Source: Eopsaltria australis (Eukaryota > Chordata > Aves > Passeriformes > Petroicidae). From it: DNA of 64,000 nucleotides. The number at the start of each line of letters is the position of its first letter. Position 1 is the stretch's first letter. The DNA lies in assembly GCA_034509425.1 (NCBI GenBank), contig JAVTVJ010000805.1:496001-560000 (forward strand). The letters run 5' to 3'. This document shows, in pieces, positions 1 through 10,849 of the stretch. Below the pieces are notes generated by a model. The model saw only the letters and a program-made list of their open reading frames with translations, did not search any database and was not told the origin of the DNA. The translations under genes and the position numbers were made by a program.

Positions 1-388
1 TCCCCAGCATGGGATGTCCTGGGTATGGAGGGTCCCTGGCATAGAGGGTCACTGGTGTGTGGGGTCAGGGGGTCCCCTGTGCATGAGGGGTCCCTGGCAC
101 AGTGCTTGGAGGGTCCCCAGAATGGGATGTCCTGAGTTTGGAGGGTCCCTGGTACAGGGAATATCCCAGCACAGAGGATCCTTGGTGCAGGGGGTCCCTG
201 GCATGGACAGTCCCTGGTGCACAGGGTCAGGGTCATGAGGTGTCCCTGGCATGGAGGGTCCCAGCACTGGGCACACAAACGGTCCCTGGCACGGGACAAA
301 CTTGGCTGGGTTGCCCCCAGTACAGAGGTCCCCACCACGGAGGGTCCCAGCACCGGGCTCACGGTGGGAGGGGAATCCCGGGGCTCAC
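1..388. repeat. Degenerate G-rich tandem repeat, inside the RDH8-like gene
   Basis: Irregular repeats built on 'gagggtccctggcat' and variants fill this stretch. It lies downstream of the splice donor at 383-388 on the minus strand, so it is intron of the partial dehydrogenase gene. I see no coding exon in it. Confidence 0.6.
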
Positions 389-718
389 CCAGGATATCGA
401 CGTGGCGCCCGGGGATGCTGTCGAGGCAGGCGCGGATGGAGCCCTCGTCACACACATCCAGCTGCTTGATCTCCAGCGTCCTGCCCAGCGCCGGCCCCGC
501 CGCCGCCGCCAGCGCCCCGCTCCTGCCCACGTTCCTCATGGTGGCGATGACTGGGGGCACAGGTGGCTCAGCCCCCGCGGGCTCTCCCCGGGGGCTGGGG
601 GGGTCCCTCCACCCCGCTCACCTCGGAAGCGGCGCTGCTTGTCCCGCGCCAGCCGCACGGCCAGCGCCAGCCCGATGCCGGAGGAGCAGCCGGTGATCAG
701 CACCGTCTTGGGAGCCAT
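389..718 (-). CDS. RDH8-like short-chain dehydrogenase/reductase, first two coding exons only (partial)
   Basis: This is the N-terminal part of a classical short-chain dehydrogenase; the gene continues past the left edge of the window. Coding exons (5' to 3', minus strand) are 718-622 and 550-389, with phases that join cleanly. The protein begins MAPKTVLITGCSSGIG, giving the TGxxxGIG cofactor-binding motif, followed by a beta strand ending RVIATMRNVG and the LDV motif. The last base of exon 2 is the first base of a valine codon, as expected before the family's NNAG motif. The pattern 'ATMR' plus 'LDVCDEGS' fits the retinol dehydrogenase 8 branch better than HSD17B1, its close relative. RDH8-type enzymes reduce all-trans-retinal with NADPH; here that is family inference, since the catalytic YxxxK lies outside the window. 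A TATA box sits about 36 bp upstream of the ATG. Confidence 0.8.
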
Positions 719-753
719 GGCACGGCCTCCCCCCCGCGCCCCAGCCCCCCGCC

Positions 754-759
754 TTTATA
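754..759 (-). promoter_or_regulatory. TATA box of the RDH8-like gene
   Basis: On the minus strand this reads TATAAA within CTATAAAGGC, 36-41 bp upstream of the ATG at 718. A palindromic E-box, CAGCTG, lies just upstream at 761-766. A TATA box implies a tissue-restricted promoter, in contrast to the CpG-rich promoters of MIEN1 and PGAP3. Confidence 0.7.
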
Positions 760-1012
760 GCAGCTGCCCCAGCCCCAGCCCCCCAAATCCGGGCCCTTAA
801 TCCCCCCTGGATAATCCCCCCTCCCGGGGATTTGCTGCGGCCGCGTGGCTGAGCCGCACGTGGTGCCCGGGGAGCACAGAGGGGCCTTTGTGTGGCACCC
901 GGGGCACGGTGGGGACACAGCGGGACATGGGGACACTGCCAGCCGTGAGCCACCGGCAGTGGGGGGCTCTGGGGATGGGAAGAAACAAGGCAGGAGCTCT
1001 GCAAAAATAACC

Positions 1013-1018
1013 TTTATT
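1013..1018 (-). terminator. GRB7: Polyadenylation signal, GRB7
   Basis: AATAAA on the minus strand, 740 bp past the GRB7 stop codon. It is the first canonical signal downstream, so the inferred GRB7 3' UTR runs from about 1756 to about 995 and contains the minisatellite at 1245-1755. Confidence 0.7.
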
Positions 1019-1244
1019 ATCACTGGTATAAAACACATCCCAGTTCAACTGGCCTTGTGGGGACATGAGGGACACGGTGATGAGTGTCTCCCTCACCCCC
1101 ACACCCCGGGACCCCGCTCCTGGGGACCCCAAAACCCCCCTGGTGTGGGGGCAAGGAGTGCCAGGCCCCCGCAGGGACACTTGGGGACACTCGGGGCTGG
1201 TGCTGCAGGGTGGAGGGGAGAAAGTGCTTGAGTGGGGGGGTCCT

Positions 1245-1755
1245 GGCTGTGGGCTGTGCTGAGCTGTGCCAAACCATCCTAGTGGTGCTGGGCTGTGCCA
1301 AGCTGTGCCATACTGGCAGTGCCAGGCTGTGCCAAACCACTCAGCTGTGCCAGGCTGTGCTGACCTGTGCCACGCTGGTGGTGCTTGGCTGTGCCAAACC
1401 ATCCCACTGGTTCCAGGCTGTGCCAAACTGTGCCAGCAGTGCTGGGCTGTGCTGGGCTGTGCCATGTTGGTGGTGCCCAGCTGTGCCAAACTGCGCTGGC
1501 TGTGCCAAGCCGTGCCGTATCAGCAGGGCCAGGCTGTGCCAAGCCATCCCAGTGGTGCCAGGCTGTGCCAAGCCATCCCGTGCCGGTGGTGCCGGGCTGT
1601 ACCAAGCCGTGCTACGTCGGCAGCGAGACCGAGCCAAAGAATGCCAGCAGTGCCAGACTGTGCCAAGCCACGCTGGCAGTGCCAGATTGAGCCGAACCCT
1701 GCCCTGCTGGTGGTGCCAGGCTGTGCCAAACCCTGCCAGCGGTGCCGTGCCGTGG
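1245..1755. repeat. Minisatellite filling the inferred GRB7 3' UTR
   Basis: Many copies of a roughly 25-35 bp unit with core 'gtgccaggctgtgccaa' on the plus strand, separated by variable linkers such as 'accatcccagtggtgc'. The array starts within a few bases of the GRB7 stop codon (1757-1759) and ends before the poly(A) signal at 1013, so it should be in the mature mRNA as TTGGCACAGCCTGGCAC-type repeats. Confidence 0.85.
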
Positions 1756-1756
1756 C

Positions 1757-4700
1757 TCAGAGGGCCACGCAGGTGCAGTAGTGCCGCAGCTTGCAGGGCA
1801 GGATGCCGCGGTTGATCTGGTGGAACTCCACGAGCTGGATGAGGTCGGCGAAGCGCGTCTGCCCATCGTCCATGGTGAAGTAGAGCCGCCCCTCGTCCTC
1901 GCTCTGCCGGGGGGGATGCAGGTCAGGACCCCTCTCCCCGGCCCCCCTGAGCCCCCCAGCCCCGCGCTGGCACTCACCGGCAGGATGAGGTAGTGTTTGA
2001 TGCGCTGCAGGTGGCACAGGGACAGCACGAAGCCCTTGGGGTTCCGCTGGCTCTCCCGCACCAGGAAGACCCTGCGAGCCCCAGGGGTGTCACCGCTGGC
2101 ACCAGGGACCCTCTGCCCTCCCAGTGCCACCCATGGAGTCCCACGAATCCCCCATGGAGCCCTGGGGCTCTGGGAGCATCTGTGTCCCTCCAGGAGCCTG
2201 TGTGTCCCCCAAACCCCAGCATCCCAAACCCTGCAAAATCCTGGGAGTCACAACCCCCCTGGGATCACTCACCCCCATCCCCACACATGTCCTGCATCCT
2301 GTAATCCCTGAGCTCCTGGACCCCCCTGGAGTCCCGTGTCCCCTCCAGGAGCCCCAGGGACCCTGATCCCCCCCACCCCAGGGTCCCGTACCCGTCCACC
2401 AAGCCCTGCCGGCCGATGAGCTGCTGGGTGTCCTCGCGGGAGATGCGCCCGTGGAACCAGGGCTGGGTGCGGTGGATGGCTGTGGGGAGAGGGGTGTCAG
2501 GTTTGGGGGGACCCCCTGCCCAGGGCAGTGACCCCGCTGGGCACTGACCCCCCCGTCTCACCGGCGCTGAGCGGGGAGCTGTGGCAGGCTGCGGGCAGGC
2601 TGTACCGGTGCGTCGTCTTCTTCTGGGCACACAAAGCAAGGAGGGGGCGTTAGGGTGGGCTCAGGGGGGCTCCCCCTCACTCCCCAGCACCCCAACTCAC
2701 CCTCCAGGCCTGTGCCTCCTCCAGGGCTGCGGTCAGCACCTCGTTGGGGTTCTCGATCACCCGGCCCGTGCACCCTGAGAAGTCCATGGCCACCAGGGCA
2801 TTGTCCGAGACGCTTCGCTGTGGGGGACAGGGGGGGTCACCGGAGGGTCCCCAAGGGCCAGGGGGTGCGGGGAGCAGGGGACACTCACCAGGGGCGTGGG
2901 GCCGATCCAGGGGGGTTGGCTCAGCCGTGCCTGTGCTTGCTGGTAGTTGCGGTAGAGCTGCATCCCGTACTGGGGGAACAGCCCCGTCAGCTGGGGGGCC
3001 CTGCTGAGGGGTGGGGGAGCACCCAGGGACACCCAGGGACCTCCACGGCCACCCAGAGCAGGGATGGGGACCTTTGCATCCACCCCACGTGGGCACAGGG
3101 ACACCCACCCCGAAACATTTTCACTGGGATGGGGTCATCCCTCCAGCATCCCTCTAGAGCCCCTCCACATTCCCCCCCCTGCATCTCTCCAGCATCCTCC
3201 CAGCATCCTTCCAGCTACCCCCCAGCATCATCCCAGTGTTCCTCCTCATCATCATCATCCTTCCAAATTCCCTCCTGCGTGCCCCCAGCGTCCCTCTGCC
3301 ATCATCCCAGCGTCCCCCCAGCACGGGGCCGGCAGCACCTGGGCGGGGCTCACCTTGAAGAGGCGGAACGCGGCCATCCAGCAGCTGCGGCTCTGCTCGT
3401 CCTCGCTGCACAGCAGCTTCAGGCCCTTCACGCCACTCCGCACCTTGTGGGGCTGCGGGAGAGGCCGGAGCCGTCACGGGGCAGCCCCGGGTGGCTCTGA
3501 GGGGACAGAGAGCCCTTGGCAGGGGGAGGTGCAGGGAATGACCCCGCCACAGGCGGGGACATCCCCACCTTGATGCAGAAGCCGAACTCGGTGGGGGTCC
3601 CGTAGAGCTTCTTGCCCTGGGTCACGTAGTAGATGTTGGACTCAGTGAGGTCAGCGAAGTACTGGAGGTGCCGGGGGTCCTGGGGACGTGGGGGGTGTCA
3701 GGGCTGTCCCCACTGCACCCCCTGGCCGTGTCCCCTCCCCCAGGACCCCCTGGCCTCACCTTGGAGGTGCCCTTGGTGGAGTAGTAGAGCCCCGAGCGAC
3801 GCAGGGAGAAATGGAAACGCTTCCAGACCTTGCGCCCGGCCTCCCGCAGCTGCAGGAAGCCCTGGACCTCGGGGCAGCTCCCAGAGTTGAGGAAATTCTG
3901 GGGGGACACGAGGGCTGAGGGGCACGGCGGGGTCCCCAGGGCATGGCGGGGTCCCCAGGGCATGGCAGGGTCCCCAGGGCACGGCCGGGCACAGTGCCCC
4001 ATACCTGGATGAGCTCGGAGTGTGCCATGCTCTTGTTGGCCTCCAGGCAGCTGGACACCATCACCTCGGGGAACAGCGACTGCTGGGGGACAGGGGGTCA
4101 GCAGAGACCCTCGGGGAGCTCAGGGTCCCACGGGGGGGCTCCAGGGGGTGCCCACCTACCGCGTTACTCTTGAAGAGCTCGTACTTGGCGAAGTTCTTGC
4201 GGAACACGAAGCGGCTGTCGGCCCCCGGGGCCCAGGAGCTCTGCACCTCCACCACCGACTCGTGGTCCTCCAGGCAGCGCTCTGGGGGGACAGGGGGTCA
4301 GCGGGGGTCCCCCAGGCCGTGCCCCAGCGTGCCCCCACGGCCGCTCACCCAGGGCCAGGTGCTGGTGCAGCTCCACCAGGGCCCAGCTGTGGTCGTGCAG
4401 CGCCCGCGTCCTGCGCACCAGGGTCTCGCAGAGCTGCCGCGCCGTGGTCCCCGCTGACGCCTCCAGTGAGCGGCACGCGCCGTCCTCCCCAAACACCTTC
4501 ACCACCTGGGAGGGGGGACGGGGGGTGTCAGGGCCCCCCTGGTGTGAGGGGACCCTGCAGAACCTCAGGTGAGACCACCCCCCCAGTCTCTTGCACCCCA
4601 ACTCACGTGGGAGGTGGTCCCTGTCCCAGGGGTGGGATTCCCTCCTTCCCAGCCCCTCGACTCACATGGGAGGTGGTTCCTTCTCCAGGGTTGAGGTTCC

Positions 4701-5368
4701 CCTTCCCAGCCCCTTGGACCCCTGGCTCAGGAGGGTGAAACCTCTGTAGAGGGGTCCCTGTCCAAAGGCTGAGACCCTTCCCAACCCTTCAACTCACATG
4801 GGAGGAGGTTCTTGCCCCAGGGCTGAGACCCTTCCCTCTCCCCAGCCCCCTGAGTCCTGCTTCACACGGGATGTGCCTTTGCCGGGGAGGTCCCTGCCCC
4901 AAGACCAAGAATCCCCACCCCAGCCCTCGTGGAAGGTGCCTTTGCAGGGGTGTCCCCATCCCAAAGCTGAGCCCCCCTTGCCAGCCCCCTGCCCCTGACT
5001 CACGTGGGAGGTGCCCTCGCGGGGGGGTCCCTGTCCCAGGGCCGGGCTGCTCAGGATGGGTGAGTTGGAGGGGCTGCACAGCTCGGGGAAGGGGTTGGGG
5101 ATGCTGGGCAGCGACAACGCTCGCGGCTCCTCCTGTGGCAGCTGCCGGCTGCGGGCACAGGGGGGTGAGGTCTGTGCCCCCCGTGACCCCCCTGAGCACC
5201 CCAGAACCCTCCAACCCCCCCCAGACCCCACACCCACCTGCTGCCGTGGATGAAGAGGGGCTGGGAGCGCTTGACCTCCGGCGGCCCCTCGCCCCCATCC
5301 CGCTCACCGGGACCCCCATCCTGCTCGGGGGGCTCCCAGAGGCTGCTCTGCTGAGCCCCCCCCTCCAT
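1757..5368 (-). CDS. GRB7: GRB7, growth factor receptor-bound adaptor protein 7
   Basis: Adaptor protein that docks through its SH2 domain on phosphotyrosines of receptor kinases, including ERBB2 whose gene is close by. Fourteen coding exons (5' to 3'): 5368-5238, 5148-5004, 4505-4349, 4281-4160, 4082-4005, 3897-3760, 3679-3569, 3452-3354, 2969-2889, 2817-2701, 2622-2562, 2479-2392, 2071-1978, 1903-1757. They give a continuous 522-aa protein (human about 532). The order is a proline-rich N-terminus with the family motif [13 protein letters not shown], a Ras-associating domain (about 93-180), a PH domain (about 220-330), the BPS linker and a C-terminal SH2 domain (about 418-520) with PWFHGRI and FLVRES, ending CTCVAL. 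The ATG at 5368 has a good Kozak context (GCCATGG) and matches the family start. Intron 2 holds tandem copies of the exon-2 splice donor. Any 5' non-coding exon lies upstream and was not identified. Confidence 0.97.
4590..5015. repeat. Tandem repeat of the GRB7 exon-2 splice donor region
   Basis: On the minus strand the real exon 2 ends ACCTCCCAC|GTGAGT (GT at 5003-5002). Near-copies of this junction recur in the intron with strong donors at GT first-base positions 4797, 4665 and 4606, each preceded by CCTCCCAT or CCTCCCAC. Between them are shared blocks such as 'cagggctgagacccttcc'. The unit is irregular, about 60-130 bp. A degenerate copy near 4860 has lost the donor consensus. Confidence 0.8.
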
Positions 5369-8300
5369 GGCATTATCTGTGGGGAGAGAGGGGCTCTGGC
5401 ACCGTGCAGGGGTCCTCATGCCCTTGGGGGGGCCATGGCCACATTGGGGGGGCCATGGCCAGGAGTGGGCAGCCCCCACAGGACACCACGCCGGGCTCCA
5501 TGTGGGCTCCCACCCCTGGCACCCACCCCGGGGCATTTCCCTGATGCCCAGACAAGCAGAACCCCAGCCCTGGGGGTCCAGCTGAGCCCCAAGTGGGGTG
5601 TCCCAGTCCCCCCAGTCCTGGGTGCATACTGGGGACTGGAGTGTCACACTGACGGTCAGCACAGCCCATTATGAGACCCCCAAGAATCCCCCACATCCCA
5701 CCCTCACCAGAGGCCCCACATCACCGCTGAGGCTCTGGGGACACTGGGAGATGCTGGGCCGAGCTTTGCCAGGCCGAGCTTTGCCAGGCCGAGCCGCGGC
5801 GGCGCCGTGGGGAGCAGGAAGCCGAGCGTGGCGGCGGCGGCGGCTCAGCCCAAACACCTCCTCGGGTCCGGCCAAACCAGTTCTGGCGGCCGCTCCCAGC
5901 TCCACCTCACCGCCCTGGCATCCGGGCCCGGGCGGCCGCGCCGGGAGCCGGGGGCGAGGGAGCCGCCGTGGGAACCGCCGCCAGCCCCCCCTGGCACGGC
6001 CCCCGTGTCCCCACCCACGGCCGGTGCCAGCGCCCACGCGGTGCCACCGTGGCCAGGCTCTGGTCATGCTCGGACACCGGTCACCCTCGGGCTGAGCCGC
6101 GGTGGGACCGGGGATGACCAGCACGTGGCACACGTAACACACACGTGGCACCCGCGGTGGCACTCGGTGGCCACGGGCGCTGGACCCGGCGGTCCCGGGA
6201 CACCGTGCAGAGCCACGTTAATCATTCGCCCGCCGCCCGTCCCTGTCCCCACCTCCTGCCACCTCTCGGGGTCCAAGTCCACGGCTGGGCAGGACTGATG
6301 TCATCCTCGTGCCATCCCTGTCCCTGCCGTGTCCCTGTCCCCATCCCAGCATCCCGCCAGGACCCTCTGCTCCATCCCTGCTCCCTGCCCTGGATGGGCC
6401 GGGCCGGGTCCCCGTGCCTGGCCAGACCCCGGGGTGACCTGGGGACACAGGGACACGCAGGGGTCAGCTGGGGTGGGGCTGTTGGTGGCACACAGCAGGG
6501 GACACGGGGGGATGTGACAGACAGGGCCCTGGGACCAGGACACTGCCCTGCCACCAAGCCACAGCCCAACCCCATGGCCTCAGGTCACCCCGGTGTCAGC
6601 CCTGGTGGCCATGGCAGGGCTCCAGCAGGGTGGGGACACACAGGGTGTCCCTGGGGCAGGGGACAAACAGGGGGACAGGGAGCTTTGGGCAAAGGCACAG
6701 GGGCCATCAGGGTGATGGGGTGGGGGATTGGAGGGGGTCAGGACCACCAGGATGGGCCCCAGGGCCACCAGGGCTATGGAGCAGGGGGTCCAGGGCCACC
6801 GGAGTGAGGGGATGGGGTCCCAGGGTGACAGGGCTGAGGGATGGGACCCCAGAGCCACCAGGATTAGGGGATGGGAGTCCAGGGCCACCAGGGACACGGA
6901 GTGGAATCACGGGGTCACCAGGACAAGGGACAGGGTGCCGGGACCACCAGGATGAAGAAACAGGCTGCCAGCTGTGGGTGGGGGTCCCGGTGGGTGCCGA
7001 GGTGAGGGGTTCAGGGCTCCTCAGGGGCTCAGAGGCAGCAGGGAAGCCACGGCGGGACGGAGGAGGAGGAGGAAGGGCCGGGAGGAAGGCGGGAAGGAGG
7101 CAGGGAAGGGGTGCGGGCGCAGCCAGAGGTGCGGGGTCGCTCCCGGCGGGATGGAGCCGGCTCCCCGGGATGAGCAGCGGCTCCCCGGGATGAGCAGCAG
7201 CCCCCCGGCCCCGGGAGCCCCCAGCCCGGCCCCGTTCCTACCTGCAGCGCCCGCCGCGTCCCGGCAGCCTCCCGCCGGACCGGGGATTCCTGTTCTCCCC
7301 GGCTTTATCTACCTGCGCCAGCTCCCGCCCCCGCCTGACATCACGACGCCCCGGGCCTGCTGCCCGGCACCGGCCCCCCAGCGGCACCCAGGGGGGCCCC
7401 CCAGCCCCCTCGGCCCCGGGGTGGGGTGTCCAGCCTGGCCCCGGCCCAGCCTTGGGGAGCTGGACCCCCCAAACCCACCTGCCACGACCCCCCTGGGGTG
7501 GTGATGGGGAGTTTCCCACAATGCACTGGGGTGACCCCTGGAGCGGCCGGGCCGTGGGGGGACACAGGGGTCCCCCGGGATGTCCTGGGGGTGCACAGAC
7601 CCCCCCAGCACCGCCCCTGGGAGTTCCCAGCCCCAGGGTGTGGGGTTTGGGTCGGGGCTGCCCTGGGACCCCAAGGTGGGGACTGGAAGGGTCCCATAGG
7701 TGGGGGGGGTGGGGGGGGTGGGGATGTCCCCATTGTCCCCTAAGGGACCCCTGCTGGGTGGGACACAGGGTGGGGGGGGTTCTGGGGGTCTCGTTCAGGT
7801 CAGAGACCCTGCCAGGAGGGATGTGGGGGGATTTGGGATATGGGACCCCAGTGGGATTTGGGGTCCCTTAGGGGCTCTGTGTGGGTCCCCTGGGGTTCCT
7901 TGTGGTGTCCCCACCTGGGGTCTGAGAGTCCCCACTGGGGGTTTGGGGTGCCCACAGAGCCCCCAGAGGTGTCCCCATGGAGGGGTTCAGGGGTCCCTGT
8001 GGGGGATCCTGAGGGCTCCACGGGGGTCCTGTGGGTTTGGGGGGGGCTACAAGGCCCTACAGAACCCCCCCAGGGGGATGGGGAGGGGGTCCCGTGGAGC
8101 AGTGGGGGCTCCCATGGGACCACAGAGCTCCTGGGGGGGGTCATTTCAGGTCCCACGGGCTCCGTGTGAGTCCCCCGGAGGTCACCTTGGCTCCCACGGG
8201 GGTGGGCGCGGGTGACACGGGGGTCACTGGGGTCACTGTGTGTCCCACGTGGTGGGGGGGGCGGGTCCCCTGGGGGTCTCGGGGGTCACTGCAGGCGACA

Positions 8301-8480
8301 CGCGGGTGAGTTTTGGTCCCCCGGGGGTCACGTTAGGTCAGTAGGGGTGTCCTGGGGGTCACTTTGGGTCACTGGGTGTCCCACGGGGGTCACCGAGGGT
8401 CAGTTTGGGTCCCCCGGGGGTCACCGGGGTCACGGCGGGAGCCCCGGAGGTCTCGGAGCAGACAAGACGCGGGGCGGGCG
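5369..8480. other. GRB7-MIEN1 divergent intergenic region
   Basis: About 3.1 kb between the two start codons. CpG-rich blocks lie near 5780-6060 and 7030-7330 and are the best places for a GRB7 5' non-coding exon or promoter, but I cannot place an exon. A repeat built on 'ccagggccaccagg' with 'gatggggt' fills about 6700-6960. From about 7540 to 8440 the sequence is a degenerate G-rich repeat of 'gggtcccctggggg' type with many GGGG runs. The open frames here follow the repeat composition and match no family I know. Confidence 0.6.
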
Positions 8481-8489
8481 GTGCAGAGC

Positions 8490-8551
8490 GGCCGGAAGCG
8501 GCGCGTCACGTGACCGCACCCGGAAGCGGCAGCGCGGCGGGAGCGGGGGCC
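8490..8551 (+). promoter_or_regulatory. MIEN1: MIEN1 core promoter with E-box and paired ETS-type sites
   Basis: A perfect 10-bp palindrome GTCACGTGAC (8505-8514), a USF/TFE3-type E-box, is flanked by two copies of CCGGAAGCGG beginning at 8492 and 8520, which are GABPA/ETS-type sites. The block sits within about 60 bp of the MIEN1 ATG in CpG-rich, TATA-less sequence, typical of a housekeeping promoter. Factor names are inferred from consensus only. Confidence 0.6.
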
Positions 8552-10096
8552 ATGAGCGGCGGGGCCGGGGACGCGACCGGGGACGGGAACGGGGCCGAGA
8601 GCGGGGCCGAGCGGCGCGTCCGCATCGTGGTGGAGTACTGGTGAGCGCCGCGGCCGCGGAGGACCCGGGGGCGGATGAACCGAGGGGACCCGGAGGCCTT
8701 CGGAGGGGGAGCGACCTGGAGGGGCCGATCCACAGCGATACTGGGACACCGGGAGCAGAAACTGGGGGAACTGGGATGGGGCAGGCGGGAGGTTCGGGCG
8801 CGGAGGGGACTGGGGGAGAAGGGGGGGGCTGAGGAGGAGGAGATTGGGAAATTGGGGGCTGAGGAAGGGGGTATAGGGAAATTGGGGGATCGGGGATTTG
8901 GGGGTCTAAGGAAGGGGTTGTGGGGGATTTGGGGGGCTGTGTAGGGTGAGGGGCTGAGGAAGGAGTTACAGGGGAATTGGGGGGCTAAGGAAGGGGGTAT
9001 GGAGGATTTGGGGTCTAAGGAAGGAGTTGTGGGGGATTTGGGGTCTAAGGAAGGAGTTGTGGGGGATTTGGGGTCTAAGGGAGGGGTTGTGGGGGATTTG
9101 GGGTCTAAGGAGTTGTGGGGGATTTGGGGTCTAAGGAAGGGGTTGTGGGGGCTCTGCAGGGTGGGGGCTGAGGAGGCACTGGGGGGTTATGGGGTTATGG
9201 GGTACGGGGGGCTGAGGGTGTGGGGGGGGTTTGGGGAGGGTTCCTGAGTGGGGGGTTGCGAATTGGGGGTGCTGAGGCAGCAGCGCGGTTATGGGGGTGC
9301 GGGCTGGGAGGGGCTCCCGAGTTCGGGGAGGGTTTGGGGGGCTCCTCGAGCTCGGCCGGTTCCCCCCTCCCCAGCGAGCCCTGCGGCTTCGAGGCCACGT
9401 ACCAGGAGCTGGCGAGCGCCGTGCGGGAGGAGTACCCGGACATCGAGATCGAGTCACGCCTGGGGGGCACCGGTGAGACCCCGGGGATGGGGGGGACACC
9501 CCGGGACACCCCCCCTGCCGTGCTGGAGGGGCTGGGGAGGGTTAAACCTCACAGGAAGGCTGGGGGGGGGGTCCTGCCCTGCTTGGTGCCCCTCAGTTTG
9601 GGGACAGAGCTGGGGGTGTGCAGGAGCCCCTGGTGTCACCGTAGGGGTGTCACCAGGGGTCTGGGGCGGGTCACAGCTCAGGGCTGGGCTTTGTGTGTGC
9701 CCTCAGGTGCCTTTGAGATCGAGATCAACGGGCAGCTGGTCTTCTCCAAGCTGGAGAACGGGGGCTTTCCCTACGAGAAGGACGTGAGTGCCCACCCTGG
9801 GTCAGCCGGGCTGGACTGGGGGTGTTTGCTGTGCGCTGAGCCCCTCCCGTGACGGGCTCTGCCCTCGGGGTCCCCGTTTTGTCACCCTCTGGCGTCGTTC
9901 CCCTTCCTGCCACGCTGCCAGGATGCACTGCAGGTGCTGCTGGCAGGGAGGGGCACTTGTCCAGGGGCTGCCAAGGCCGGGCTGTGACCCCTGCCCTGCC
10001 GTGTCTCCCCAGCTGATCGAGGCCATCCGCAGAGCCCGCAATGGGGAGCCCCTGGAGAAAATCACCAACAGCCGCCCCCCCTGCGTCATCCTGTAG
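8552..10096 (+). CDS. MIEN1: MIEN1, migration and invasion enhancer 1
   Basis: Small SelWTH/Rdx-family protein with a thioredoxin-like fold, anchored to the inner plasma membrane by prenylation; in mammals it promotes cell migration and is co-amplified with ERBB2. Four exons: 8552-8640, 9375-9472, 9707-9783, 10013-10096, giving exactly 115 aa, the length of human MIEN1. The CxxC redox motif is visible as YCEPCGF across the exon 1/2 junction. The protein ends CVIL, a CAAX box that favours geranylgeranylation. All junctions are GT-AG and in phase. The gene runs divergently from GRB7 and convergently to ERBB2. Intron 1 carries a G-rich minisatellite. Confidence 0.97.
8860..9260. repeat. G-rich minisatellite in MIEN1 intron 1
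   Basis: About ten copies of a unit near 30 bp with consensus 'gggggatttggggtctaagg' plus 'aaggagttgt'. The coding strand is G-rich with frequent GGGG runs, so the transcript could form G-quadruplexes. Confidence 0.85.
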
Positions 10097-10740
10097 CCCC
10101 CCAGGGGCTGGTGCTGCCCATCGCTGCCTTCCTTAAATCCCTGCACCACTGGGGGGGGCACCAGGGACATCGGGGGAGCTCAGGAGCCTCCTGGGGACCC
10201 CCGTGGTGGCGCTGGGAGGGGCAGAGCTGTGGCACTGGTGTTGCTGGGGGCTGTTCTGTCCCCTGCCCCACCTGCTGTGGGGTGTAGCCGTGGCCTGGGG
10301 GGGTCTCCCTGCCTGCCTTTGCCTTCCCCCCTCATCAGCTGAACTCGTGGCGGGGGACAGGGGGTCCCCAAACAAGGGGATCTCCATGGCACCCCCATTT
10401 CTCAGCGCTGGCCTCTCCCCTCCCTCACCCCCTGGGAATGTGGGGGGCCCCCACAAAAGGGGAGCCGGGCTGGGGGTGTTGGGGCAGCTCCCAAGCAGGT
10501 TCATTCCGAGGGGAACCCACTGGCTGTGACTTCCCTGGGATTTGTTAATGATTAAAATCCCTCTGTCACTGTTTAATCTGGGCCAGGCCCGGCCCCAGGG
10601 GCACAGGTGTGTTCAAATCCCCCCTCCCCATTCCCAGCTCCTGCTCCCTGCCTGGAATGACCCTGCCCTTGGCCTCGGGGTGGGGGCCCCCCCCTATTTA
10701 TTCTATACTGTGTATAAACCCGAGGCCTGGGTGGAATAAA
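10097..10740 (+). other. MIEN1: MIEN1 3' UTR with poly(A) signal
   Basis: About 640 bp of unique, moderately GC-rich sequence from the stop codon to a canonical AATAAA at 10735-10740. A possible earlier ATTAAA-type signal is present near 10549-10556. Confidence 0.8.
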
Positions 10741-10849
10741 GGATGGAGAATGTGGCTCCTGTGGTGTCCCTTGGGAATGGGGGATGGGACACGGTCCTGG
10801 ATCCTGCCTGGGAGCAGGAATTTTATCCTTTGGGCAAGGGGTGGGGGGT

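Noticed and set aside
389..718. Assignment of the left-edge gene to HSD17B1
   Set aside because: The start motif is shared, but the ATMRN and LDVCDEGS segments fit RDH8-type proteins better; the short fragment does not allow a firm name, so no symbol is given.
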